Source: Herbiconiux sp. A18JL235
GTDB lineage: Bacteria; Actinomycetota; Actinomycetes; Actinomycetales; Microbacteriaceae
Direction: 5' to 3'
Assembly (NCBI RefSeq): GCF_040939305.1
Contig: NZ_CP162511.1
Span: forward strand, 4,092,001-4,156,000
Length of the DNA stretch: 64,000 bases
Of this stretch, positions 57,160 to 64,000 are shown piece after piece. Every line of letters begins with the position of its first letter. Within the stretch, counting starts at the first letter, position 1. A program made the position numbers and the translations under genes. The notes under the pieces are model-generated. The model saw nothing but the letters and a program-made list of their open reading frames with translations, did no database searches and had not been told where the DNA came from.

Positions 57160-58719
57160 TCAGTCGAGCCTGCGATCGCCCCTCAGTTCGGCGGCGAGCG
57201 CCGACGCCGTCTCGTTCGCGTGCTGGACGGTGGCGGCGAGGCCGGTGCCCGACACCCAGGCGCCCACCACGTCGAGCCCCGGCACCTCCTTGACGGCGGC
57301 GAGGGTCTGCCGCACGCGCGCCTTGTGGCCCACGGTGGCGAATGCGAGCGAGTCGTCCCACCGCACGACGGAGAACCCCCGCACCACTGCCGGGTCGAGC
57401 CGAACCCCCAGGAGGGTCGAGGCGTCGGAGAGCACCGCGGACTGCTCGGGAGCTGTCCCGGCGGATGCGTCGGGCGCGATGCCGGTTCGCGCATCGGTCG
57501 CTCCCACGGCACGAGCATCCGTCGGCGCGCCCCGTCGCCCGTAGGACAGGCGCAGCACGTGGCGGTGCGCCGGCAGCGCATCGGCGAGCCAGCGCCACTT
57601 CGCCGTCGAGTGCGTGAGCGCCTTCGCGCCGACACCCGGCGTGCCCTCGGCGACGAGCACCCCCGTGCCGCGGGGTGCGACGTCGAGCGCGGGTTCGTCG
57701 ACGACGAGCGTGGCGAGGGTGACGGATGCGGGGGCCGGCCAGTCGCCGATGCCCGGCAAAGCGGCGGTCGCGCCGAGTGACGCCCGGCCGGCTCCGGCCT
57801 CGTCGAGGAGGCCGAGGCCGGGGCGGAACCCCGTCGCGACGACGACGGCGCGGGCGGAGAAGGCCTGCTCCCCGCCCTCGCCCTCGACCCTCACGCACCA
57901 GCGGTGCGCCGGGTCGTCGCGGCGGTCGAGCCCCGAGACGCGCGCACCACGACGGATCTCGACGCCGAAGAACCGGCAGTCGGCCTCCAGCGCCTCGATG
58001 AGCCGGTACATGCCACCCACGATGCCTTGCACCTGCGATCCCGCCGGCGCCTGCTCGCGCAGGGCCATCACGGCACCCGAGAGCGAACCCTGCACGGTCA
58101 TGGCCTGGGTGAGGCCGGGGGCGACGGTGTGCACGTCGACGACGGAGGGGTCGGCGGAGTGCACGCCCGCGACCACGGGCGTGACCAGTCGCTCGAGCAC
58201 GAGGCGCCCCATGCGGCGGCGCACGATGTCGCCGAGGTCGGTCTCGGTGCGCACCCGAAGCAGCGGCATCAGCCGGTCGAGGTAGGCGCGCAGCGAGCCG
58301 CGCCAGCCGATCACCCGGCGCACGTCGTCGGCGAGCGGCACGCCGGGGATGCCGAGCACGCCTGCCGCGGGCAGCGGCGCCGCTCCCCCGCTCCAGGCCA
58401 CCCACGCGCCCTTGCGGTCGGGCACGACGATGTCGTCGCCGAGACCCAGTTCGCCGACCAGTGCGGCGACGGTGCCCTTGCGGGTGGCGAAGCTCTCGGC
58501 GCCCGAGTCGAGCTCGACTCCTGCCACGTCGTGGGTTCCCACGAAGCCGCCGAGCTCGGCGCGCTCCTCGAGCAGCACGACGTTGTTGCCCAGACGGGCG
58601 AGCCGACGCGCGACGACGAGGCCGGCGACGCCTCCCCCGACCACGACGACATCGGTGGCGGTCGGCGGATGCTCGGGGCGGGCATCCGTGCCGGCTGCGG
58701 GCGGTGGCGCCTCGGTCAC
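57160..58719 (-). CDS. cgoX: Coproporphyrinogen III oxidase (HemY/CgoX-type)
   Basis: A 519-residue FAD oxidase. TDVVVVGGGVAGLVVARRLARLGNNVVLLEERAELGGFVGTH is the FAD-binding fold, followed by SGAESFATRKGTVAALVGELGLGDDIV and TPVVAGVHSADPSVVDVHTVAPGL, the substrate-site core of Gram-positive HemY. VVGAWVSGTGLAATVQHANETASAL closes the FAD site. In bacteria with HemQ this enzyme oxidises coproporphyrinogen III to coproporphyrin III. A 25-residue Ala/Thr/Asp insertion (ATDARTGIAPDASAGTAPEQ) interrupts the C-terminal part. GTG start overlaps the hemE stop (GTGA). Confidence 0.93.
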   Translation of the reverse strand: MTEAPPPAAGTDARPEHPPTATDVVVVGGGVAGLVVARRLARLGNNVVLLEERAELGGFVGTHDVAGVELDSGAESFATRKGTVAALVGELGLGDDIVVPDRKGAWVAWSGGAAPLPAAGVLGIPGVPLADDVRRVIGWRGSLRAYLDRLMPLLRVRTETDLGDIVRRRMGRLVLERLVTPVVAGVHSADPSVVDVHTVAPGLTQAMTVQGSLSGAVMALREQAPAGSQVQGIVGGMYRLIEALEADCRFFGVEIRRGARVSGLDRRDDPAHRWCVRVEGEGGEQAFSARAVVVATGFRPGLGLLDEAGAGRASLGATAALPGIGDWPAPASVTLATLVVDEPALDVAPRGTGVLVAEGTPGVGAKALTHSTAKWRWLADALPAHRHVLRLSYGRRGAPTDARAVGATDARTGIAPDASAGTAPEQSAVLSDASTLLGVRLDPAVVRGFSVVRWDDSLAFATVGHKARVRQTLAAVKEVPGLDVVGAWVSGTGLAATVQHANETASALAAELRGDRRLD

Positions 58720-59798
58720 GGCTCGGCCCGCAGCGAGTCGAGGGGGGTGCCGTGCACGAGCTCGACGATGCGGGTGAGCACGCCGGGGTCGGTCTCGGGT
58801 GGAACCCCGTGGCCGAGGTTCACCACGTGCGCGGGAGCGCTGAGGCCACGGCGCAGCACGTCGAGCACGTGGGCCTCGAGCACGGGCCAGGGCGCGGCGA
58901 GCAGCGCCGGGTCGATGTTGCCCTGCACGGGCACACCACCGCCGAGCCGCTCCGACGCCACGTCGAGCGGCAGCCTCCAGTCGACGCCCACGGTGTCGAC
59001 TCCGATCTCGTGCATCGGCTTCAGCACCTCGCCGCTGCCGACGCCGAAGTGCACGAGCGGCACGGGCAGGTCGCGCACGTGCTCGAGGGCCTCCGCCGAG
59101 AACGGTGCGACCCGGCTGACGTAGTCGGCCTTCGAGAGGGAGCCGACCCAGGAGTCGAACAGCTGGCCGGCGCTCGCCCCGGCGACGATCTGGGCACGGA
59201 GGAAGCGGCCGGTGACCTCCGCCGCCCAGCTCAGCAGGCCCGCCCAGGCCCCCGGGTCGGCGTGCATGAGCGTGCGGGCGCGGATGTGGTCTTTCGACGG
59301 CCCGCCCTCGACGAGATAGGCGGCGAGGGTGAACGGGGCGCCCGCGAAGCCGATGAGCGGCGTGCTGCCGAGCTCGCCGACGGTGAGTGCCACACCCTGC
59401 TCGATGGCCGAGAAGTCGGCACCGGCGGGGTCGGGCAGGGCGACGACATCGGCGGCGGTGCGCACGGGCTCCGCCAGCACGGGCCCGCGCCCCGGCACGA
59501 TCTCGACGTCGACGCCGGCGAGCCGCAACGGTATGACGATGTCGCTGAAGAAGATGCCGGCGTCGACGCCGTGGCGACGGATCGGCTGGAGGGTGATCTC
59601 GCTCGCCATCGACGGGTCGAGGCAGGCGTCGAGCATCCGTGTTCCCACCCGGAGTTCGCGGTACTCGGGCAGCGAACGGCCCGCCTGACGCATGAACCAG
59701 ACCGGGGCGGTGGAGCCGCGCGTTCCGGTGTAGGCGGAGACCAGGGCGGAGTCTCCCTTACGGCCGTCGAGGAGCGGATGCGAGGCGGGCAGAGTCAC
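58716..59798 (-). CDS. hemE: Uroporphyrinogen decarboxylase
   Basis: A 360-residue HemE. PVWFMRQAGRSLPEYRELR contains the invariant substrate-binding arginine block, followed by DAGIFFSDIVIPLRLAGVDVEIVPGRGPVL and PLIGFAGAPFTLAAYLVEGGPSKD; VHFGVGSGEVLKPMHEIGVDTVGVDWRLPL and VVNLGHGVPPETDP complete the site. It decarboxylates uroporphyrinogen III to coproporphyrinogen III. GTG start with TAGGAT exactly 6 nt upstream. It is the first gene of the minus-strand haem operon and is divergent from hemA with overlapping promoters. Confidence 0.95.
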   Translation of the reverse strand: MTLPASHPLLDGRKGDSALVSAYTGTRGSTAPVWFMRQAGRSLPEYRELRVGTRMLDACLDPSMASEITLQPIRRHGVDAGIFFSDIVIPLRLAGVDVEIVPGRGPVLAEPVRTAADVVALPDPAGADFSAIEQGVALTVGELGSTPLIGFAGAPFTLAAYLVEGGPSKDHIRARTLMHADPGAWAGLLSWAAEVTGRFLRAQIVAGASAGQLFDSWVGSLSKADYVSRVAPFSAEALEHVRDLPVPLVHFGVGSGEVLKPMHEIGVDTVGVDWRLPLDVASERLGGGVPVQGNIDPALLAAPWPVLEAHVLDVLRRGLSAPAHVVNLGHGVPPETDPGVLTRIVELVHGTPLDSLRAEP

Positions 59799-59810
59799 CG
59801 AAACATCCTA
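59796..59810 (-). promoter_or_regulatory. Leaderless promoter of the hemE operon
   Basis: TAGGAT (complement of 59805-59810), 6 nt, GTG 59798. It sits where the hemA -35 would be. Confidence 0.65.
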
Positions 59811-59824
59811 CGCGTCGGCTGGAT

Positions 59825-59839
59825 TAGACTTGGTCGGTG
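59825..59839 (+). promoter_or_regulatory. Leaderless promoter of hemA
   Basis: TAGACT (59825-59830), 6 nt, GTG 59837. It overlaps the upstream region of the hemE promoter. Confidence 0.65.
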
Positions 59840-61195
59840 CTCATCTGTCTCACCGCCAACCACCGGAACGCGAGTTTCGACATGTTGGAGAAGCTCTCGG
59901 TGGGCACGGCGGAGGTCGCCAAGACGCTCGTGAGCGAGAGCGACTTCGTGCAGGGGGCCGTCGTTCTGGCCACCTGCAACCGCTTCGAGGCCTACCTCGA
60001 CATCGACGAACCGCTCACCGCGGGCATCTCGCTGGCGGTCGAGGAAGCCGCCGAGACCTTCGGCTCGGCCTCCGGCACCGACGTCGCCGAGCTGCGCGAC
60101 AGTCTCACCGTGCTCTGCGGCGACGGAGTCGCCGACCACCTCTTCGCCGTCTCCTCCGGCCTCGAGTCCGTCGTCGTCGGAGAAGACGAGATCGCGGGGC
60201 AGGTCAAGCGCGCACTCAGCACCGCCCGCATCGACGGCACCACCTCGTCAGACCTCGAACGCCTCTTCCAACGCGCCTCGCACACCTCCCGCGGGGTGAA
60301 GACGAAGACGGGCCTCGGCGGCGCCGGCCGCTCCCTCGCCCGTCTCGCGCTCGACCTCGCCGAGAGCCGCGTCACCGACTGGGCGGCGACCCGGGTGCTG
60401 CTGGTCGGCACGGGCCAGTACGCCCGCGTCACGCTCGCCAACCTGCGCGAGCGTGGCGTCACCGACATCAGCGTCTACTCGCCCTCCGGCCGTGCCGCCG
60501 TGTTCGCTGCCAAGCAGGGCCTCGTGCCCGTGCCCGCCGAGGGCTACCTCGCCGCCGTCGCGGCCTCCGACATCGTCATCACCTGCAGCACCGCCGAGAC
60601 CGTCGTGCTCGACGCCTCGCACCTCGTCGCCGCCTCCGCGCTGCCGGGCGCTCTGGCCCGCCGGCTCGTCATCGACCTCGGCCTGCCGCGCAACGTCGAC
60701 CCGGGAGTGGCGGGCATCGGGGGCACCGAGCTGCTCGACCTCGAGACCATCAGCCTGCACGCCCCGCTCGACGAGCTGAACGCCGAATCGGATGCGCGGG
60801 CCCTCGTCGACCAGGCCGCCGCCGAGTACCGCGCGGGCAAGGCCGAGGCGGCGGTCACCCCCGCCGTCGTCGCTCTGCGTTCGCACCTGTTCGACCTGCT
60901 CGACGCCGAGATCGAGCGCTCCCGCTCGCACGGCGCTTCAGCGACCTCCTCGCCCGGCGAGCAGACCGAACGGGCACTCCGGCACCTCGTGGGAGTCATT
61001 CTGCACTCCCCCTCCGTGCGGGCACGCGAACTCGCCCGAGAGGGTCGTGCCGACGAGGTGTTCGCGGCGGTCGAGACGCTGTTCGGGCTCGGGGGCGCGG
61101 CTGCGGAGCGTTCTGTCGACGCCGCAGCCGCAGCATCCGATACTGACACCGACTCCCCGGTCGCCCTCGACGCCTACCGCCGCCACGGCGCCTGA
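59837..61195 (+). CDS. hemA: Glutamyl-tRNA reductase
   Basis: A 452-residue Glu[17 protein letters not shown] places the catalytic Cys47; [22 protein letters not shown] and [23 protein letters not shown] are signature blocks; the NADPH domain begins [16 protein letters not shown] and the C-terminal dimerisation helices follow. It reduces glutamyl-tRNA to glutamate-1-semialdehyde, the committed step of haem synthesis. [29 protein letters not shown] is the C-terminal spine. GTG start without leader. It is the only plus-strand gene of the haem pathway here, facing away from the rest. Confidence 0.95.
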   Translation: MLICLTANHRNASFDMLEKLSVGTAEVAKTLVSESDFVQGAVVLATCNRFEAYLDIDEPLTAGISLAVEEAAETFGSASGTDVAELRDSLTVLCGDGVADHLFAVSSGLESVVVGEDEIAGQVKRALSTARIDGTTSSDLERLFQRASHTSRGVKTKTGLGGAGRSLARLALDLAESRVTDWAATRVLLVGTGQYARVTLANLRERGVTDISVYSPSGRAAVFAAKQGLVPVPAEGYLAAVAASDIVITCSTAETVVLDASHLVAASALPGALARRLVIDLGLPRNVDPGVAGIGGTELLDLETISLHAPLDELNAESDARALVDQAAAEYRAGKAEAAVTPAVVALRSHLFDLLDAEIERSRSHGASATSSPGEQTERALRHLVGVILHSPSVRARELAREGRADEVFAAVETLFGLGGAAAERSVDAAAAASDTDTDSPVALDAYRRHGA

Positions 61196-61239
61196 GCCGC
61201 GGCACAGGAGCCGCACGGAGCGCCCGAGTGCCTCAGGCG
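61189..61239. terminator. Inverted repeat spanning the stop codons of hemA and the aminotransferase
   Basis: CGCCTGAG (61189-61196) and CTCAGGCG (61232-61239) are perfect inverse copies and each contains one of the two convergent stop codons. Three of the eight pairs follow from the TGA/TGA ends, the rest are extra. Confidence 0.4.
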
Positions 61240-62291
61240 AGCCCGAGCGCCCCGCACACCCGATCGATGTCGGCTTCGTCGTTCCACAGGTGGAAGGCCA
61301 CCCGGGCGCGCCCCGCGCGCGACGAGCCGGCGATGTCGGCTGCGGCGAGCGCCGCGATGACGCTGCCGTCGGGGTCGGGCCAGGTGACGATCGCGCTCTC
61401 CGACTCGGGCTCGCCGAGGTGCCGCCGCAGCGCGTTCGCGAGGCCAACGCAGTGCCGCTGCACGGCGGCGATGTCGGCCGAGGCGAACAGTTCGACCGCC
61501 GGAGCTGTTCCGTACCACGCCTGCCAGGCCGGCGACACGTCGAAACGGCGCGCACTCGATGCGAGCCGCATCTCGGGCCCGTAGCACGAGCCCCACACGT
61601 CGTCACCCGAGTACCAGTTCGCCGTGAACGGGTGCAGGCGTTCGGCGAACTCCTCCGAGACGGTGAAGAACGTCGTGCCTCGGGGCGCACAGAGCCATTT
61701 GTAGGCGTGACACACCGTCGCGTCGAACCGGCTCGCGTCGACGGGCATCCAGCCCACCGCCTGAGTGGTGTCGACGAAGGTCGCCGCGCCGTGCCGCTGC
61801 GCGGCCTCGACGACGGCCTCGGCATCGGCGAGGCGCCCGGTCGCCGACTGCACGAGTGAGAACGAGACCAGCGTCGTCGAGGGTGTGACGGCTTCGGCGA
61901 GCCGCTCGAGCGGCACGCACCGAACCGTGAGCCGGCCGAGTTGCTGCTGCACCAGGAACGGGAACACCATCGAGCTGAAGTCGCCCTCCACCAGCAGCAC
62001 CTCAGAACCCTCGGGCAGCGAGCCGGCGACGACCGAGGCGAACACCGAGACCTGCGATCCGACGGCAACCCGGTCGGTCTCCACCGAGTTCAGGCGCGCG
62101 AAGGCCCCGCGAGCCCGCTCGACGGCCGCGCCGTACCGGGCGGGGTCGCGGTGGCCCTCGCCCCAGGCGCCGAGGTCGCCGGTCAGGGCCTCGACGGTCT
62201 CGCGAGGCGGCGCACCCACCATGCACGCCGAGAGGTAGCCGGGTCGCACCGAGAAGTGCGACCGGAGTTCGTCGAGGGTGAGTGCGGCCAT
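61233..62291 (-). CDS. Class V aminotransferase-fold PLP enzyme
   Basis: A 352-residue fold type I enzyme of the cysteine desulfurase/kynureninase-like group. DTTQAVGWMPVDASRFDATVCHAYKWLCAPRGTTFF contains the PLP-binding Lys in HAYKWLCAPRG. VFASVVAGSLPEGSEVLLVEGDFSS is the cofactor phosphate region and TTLVSFSLVQSATGRLAD the substrate-side loop. No IscS-type active-site cysteine loop is apparent, so a cysteine desulfurase is unlikely; the substrate is unknown. No close Shine-Dalgarno site. It is divergent from a LysR regulator that may control it. Confidence 0.83.
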   Translation of the reverse strand: MAALTLDELRSHFSVRPGYLSACMVGAPPRETVEALTGDLGAWGEGHRDPARYGAAVERARGAFARLNSVETDRVAVGSQVSVFASVVAGSLPEGSEVLLVEGDFSSMVFPFLVQQQLGRLTVRCVPLERLAEAVTPSTTLVSFSLVQSATGRLADAEAVVEAAQRHGAATFVDTTQAVGWMPVDASRFDATVCHAYKWLCAPRGTTFFTVSEEFAERLHPFTANWYSGDDVWGSCYGPEMRLASSARRFDVSPAWQAWYGTAPAVELFASADIAAVQRHCVGLANALRRHLGEPESESAIVTWPDPDGSVIAALAAADIAGSSRAGRARVAFHLWNDEADIDRVCGALGLA

Positions 62292-62371
62292 GCCCCCATG
62301 GTTCCGGAGCCGGTTCCATCACACCACCGCCAGTGTCGGATGCCATCGATAACCGAGCATTATGCATGCGG

Positions 62372-62387
62372 TAGCCTGGCCGCCATG
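62372..62387 (+). promoter_or_regulatory. Leaderless promoter of the LysR gene
   Basis: TAGCCT (62372-62377), 7 nt, ATG 62385. The small palindromes GCATTATGC and GCATGC just upstream may be regulator contacts. Confidence 0.6.
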
Positions 62388-63386
62388 ACGCTCTCGAGCA
62401 TTCCGGTGACGCCCCCCTCGGGCGCGTACGACCTCGACTCCCAGACCCTCCGGGTCGTCGCCGCGATCGCCGAGTTCGGGTCGATCACCCGGGCAGCCTC
62501 GGTGCTCGGGTTCAGCCAGCCGGCCGTGAGCCAGCACCTCAAGCGGGTGGAGTCGCGTCTCGGCATGCCCCTCGTCACGCGCTCGGGCCGCGGCATCCGA
62601 CTCACCGAAGCCGGAGGTGTCGTGGCGAGGCACGCCGCCGTCGTGCTCGCGGCCCTCGACTCCGCGGCGAGCGAGCTCTCCGACCTCTCCGGGCTGCGCT
62701 CGGGCCGGGTGCGCCTCACCGCGTTCCCCTCGGCCTCCTCCACCATCGTGCCGCAGCTCATCGGCACCATGGCCGCCGAGCACGCCGGAGTGCAGTTCAG
62801 CTACCTCGAGGCCGAACCGCCCGAGGCCGTCGCCTCCGTGCGCGACGGCCACACCGATCTCGCCGTCGCGTTCCACTACCCCGCCGACCGCGACGACCCG
62901 TTCCTCGACTCCGTCGAGACCCTCGTGGTGCACGAGCTCGCCCGCGACGAGATCCTGGTGCTGGTTCCCGACGGTCACCCCGCACTCGACGCCGACCCCG
63001 GCACGTCCGTCGACCACGGCACCCCCGTCGACCTCGCACGCCTCAGGCAGGAGTCGTGGATCGCCGGATGCCCGCGCTGCCGCGCCCACCTCATCGGCAG
63101 CTGCGCCCGCAGCGGTTTCTCCCCCACCGTCTCGGTCGAGACCGACAACGCCGTCGCGGTGATGAGCATGGTGGCGGCCGGCCTCGGCGTCGCGCTGCTG
63201 CCCGCGCTCGCCCTCGCCGCCTCTCCTCTCCCCGCCGGCATCGTGGCACGCCCCACCTCGGGAGGAGACCACCGGATGATCGTCGCCGTCACGAGGCCGG
63301 GTGCCGACCACGTTCCCGCGGTGGGTGAGGCGCTCCGCCTGCTGCGCGCGCATCCGTCGACCACCGCGCGCGGATCGGCGCGCTAG
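62385..63386 (+). CDS. LysR-family transcriptional regulator
   Basis: A 333-residue LysR protein. The helix-turn-helix is VVAAIAEFGSITRAASVLGFSQPAVSQHLKRVESRLG (about residues 24-60); the effector domain begins near 108 with SGRVRLTAFPSASSTIVPQLIGTM and includes VSVETDNAVAVMSMVAAGLGVALLPALAL. CPRCRAH in the effector domain is a pair of close cysteines, unusual for the family and possibly redox-relevant (inference). Divergent from the class V aminotransferase, its probable target. Its TAG stop overlaps the stop of the convergent hydrolase gene. Confidence 0.9.
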   Translation: MTLSSIPVTPPSGAYDLDSQTLRVVAAIAEFGSITRAASVLGFSQPAVSQHLKRVESRLGMPLVTRSGRGIRLTEAGGVVARHAAVVLAALDSAASELSDLSGLRSGRVRLTAFPSASSTIVPQLIGTMAAEHAGVQFSYLEAEPPEAVASVRDGHTDLAVAFHYPADRDDPFLDSVETLVVHELARDEILVLVPDGHPALDADPGTSVDHGTPVDLARLRQESWIAGCPRCRAHLIGSCARSGFSPTVSVETDNAVAVMSMVAAGLGVALLPALALAASPLPAGIVARPTSGGDHRMIVAVTRPGADHVPAVGEALRLLRAHPSTTARGSAR

Positions 63387-64000
63387 AAGATGTACTCCAG
63401 CACGTCGGTGCCGAGGGTGCGCATGGCGTCGAGCACGGCGAGGCGCGCCGAGATGCTGCTGTCGTTGAAGCGCATGGTCACGGCATAGGAGACGCCGGCC
63501 CGGGGACCGGTGACGACCCCGGCTTCGCTGCGCACACCGGAGTCGGTGCCGGTCTTGTTGAACAGGGCGACCCCGTGGTCGGCGTCGAGGTGCGCGAGCG
63601 GGTCGAGACCGAAGGCTCCCGCCACCATCGAGAGGTCGCTGTTGAGACCGAGCCAGCCGACCACGAGCCGGGAGGTGGCCTCGTCGACGATCTCACCGCG
63701 TTCGAGGCGACGGAACAGGCTCGCGAGCTCGCGCGCCGAGCCGACGGAGAGCTGGGGAGCGTCGTCGGGGCCGCGCTCGTCGCGCACGATGTCGAGGAGG
63801 AGGGTGCGCTTGAGGCCGAGCGACTCGGCGCGGGTGCGCACCGCGTCGAGACCGATGCGCCGCAGCAGCACGTTCGTGGCGAGGTTGTCGCTCGTGGCGC
63901 CGACGAGCGCAGCCAGGTCGGCGATGGGCAGGGCGGGAACCTGGAGGTGCCGCCACAGGCCCGAGTCGGCGACCGAGTCGTGAGGCGTGCGGTTGAGGAT
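63383..64000 (-). CDS. Class A beta-lactamase-type serine hydrolase (C-terminal part, cut by window edge)
   Basis: The last 205 residues of a penicillin-binding-fold serine hydrolase. ATSDNLATNVLLRRIG carries the SDN motif and VALFNKTGTDSGVRSEAG the KTG motif of class A beta-lactamases; the SxxK motif and the N-terminus lie outside the window. The region between, DIVRDERGPDDAPQLSVGSARELASLFRRLERGEIVDEATSRLVVGWL, is the usual helical subdomain, but a clear omega-loop ExxxN is not obvious, so beta-lactamase activity is uncertain and a general serine hydrolase is equally possible. Confidence 0.82.
   Translation of the reverse strand: MLNRTPHDSVADSGLWRHLQVPALPIADLAALVGATSDNLATNVLLRRIGLDAVRTRAESLGLKRTLLLDIVRDERGPDDAPQLSVGSARELASLFRRLERGEIVDEATSRLVVGWLGLNSDLSMVAGAFGLDPLAHLDADHGVALFNKTGTDSGVRSEAGVVTGPRAGVSYAVTMRFNDSSISARLAVLDAMRTLGTDVLEYIF

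Noticed and set aside
1..64000. tRNA, rRNA and riboswitch genes
   Set aside because: I looked for cloverleaf arms, T-loop GTTCGA contexts and known riboswitch cores in the gaps and found none; all gaps are short.

Overview
The window is a GC-rich (roughly 70% by eye), densely coded actinobacterial chromosome segment, most likely from a member of the Microbacteriaceae. That assignment is an inference from gene content: a coproporphyrin-dependent haem cluster with HemQ, DUF3097 and DUF3618 proteins, the ATP-grasp/alpha-E/transglutaminase operon, CWB2 repeats and an LAxTG sortase signal. I saw no rRNA, tRNA, CRISPR array, prophage or insertion sequence. There is no stretch over 300 bp without a gene; the longest gap (28507-28765, 259 bp) holds a cluster of DnaA-box-like 9-mers.

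Layout. 1-5.2 kb: partial aldo/keto reductase, lone DNA methyltransferase, small acetyltransferase, LLM oxidoreductase and a secreted beta-propeller/CWB2 surface protein. 5.2-11 kb: haem-degrading-domain protein coupled to a lipoate ligase, then a CitAB-like two-component system divergent from a CitMHS citrate transporter. 11-16.9 kb: HAD phosphatase/beta-phosphoglucomutase plus GH65 phosphorylase-type enzyme, then two alpha/beta hydrolases. 17-20.9 kb: small acidic protein and the transglutaminase/alpha-E/ATP-grasp operon. 21-24.7 kb: two tandem paralogous secreted beta-propeller proteins, the second wall-anchored. 24.8-27.6 kb: NarL-type two-component system with a DUF4097 protein. 27.6-36 kb: EamA transporter, endonuclease/exonuclease/phosphatase-fold protein, DUF1707 protein, MFS/LysR pair, sugar kinase, DUF3097, and three regulators (GntR, Lrp, YtrA-type). 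36-48.8 kb: PutA, a PYROXD2-like oxidoreductase, thioesterase, TrhO, PEP mutase/isocitrate lyase-family enzyme, LssY_C protein, ABC pair, AcuI-type reductase and a small PH-like protein. 48.9-61.2 kb: nearly complete haem biosynthesis cluster. 61.2-64 kb: class V aminotransferase, LysR regulator and a truncated class A beta-lactamase-type serine hydrolase.

How genes work together. hemA, hemL, hemB, hemC, hemD, hemE, cgoX, hemH and hemQ take glutamyl-tRNA to haem through coproporphyrin. A three-gene membrane-protein block (YtxH, holin-like DUF, DUF3618) sits between cgoX and hemQ, and an alkB-like repair gene with a LexA-type SOS box sits between hemD and hemB. The CitAB pair probably controls the adjacent citrate transporter through three repeats phased every 18 bp.

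Transcription signals are unusually legible. At least eighteen genes have a TANNNT -10 element exactly 6 or 7 nt before their ATG/GTG, which predicts leaderless mRNAs. In three places two such promoters face each other so closely that each occupies the other's -35 region. I did not find one clearly novel multi-gene system; the best candidates for new biology are these overlapping promoters, the off-origin DnaA-box cluster, twin dyads at 47285-47341, the paired beta-propeller surface proteins, the SOS-boxed alkB inside the haem cluster, and the overrepresented GGATGCG motif.
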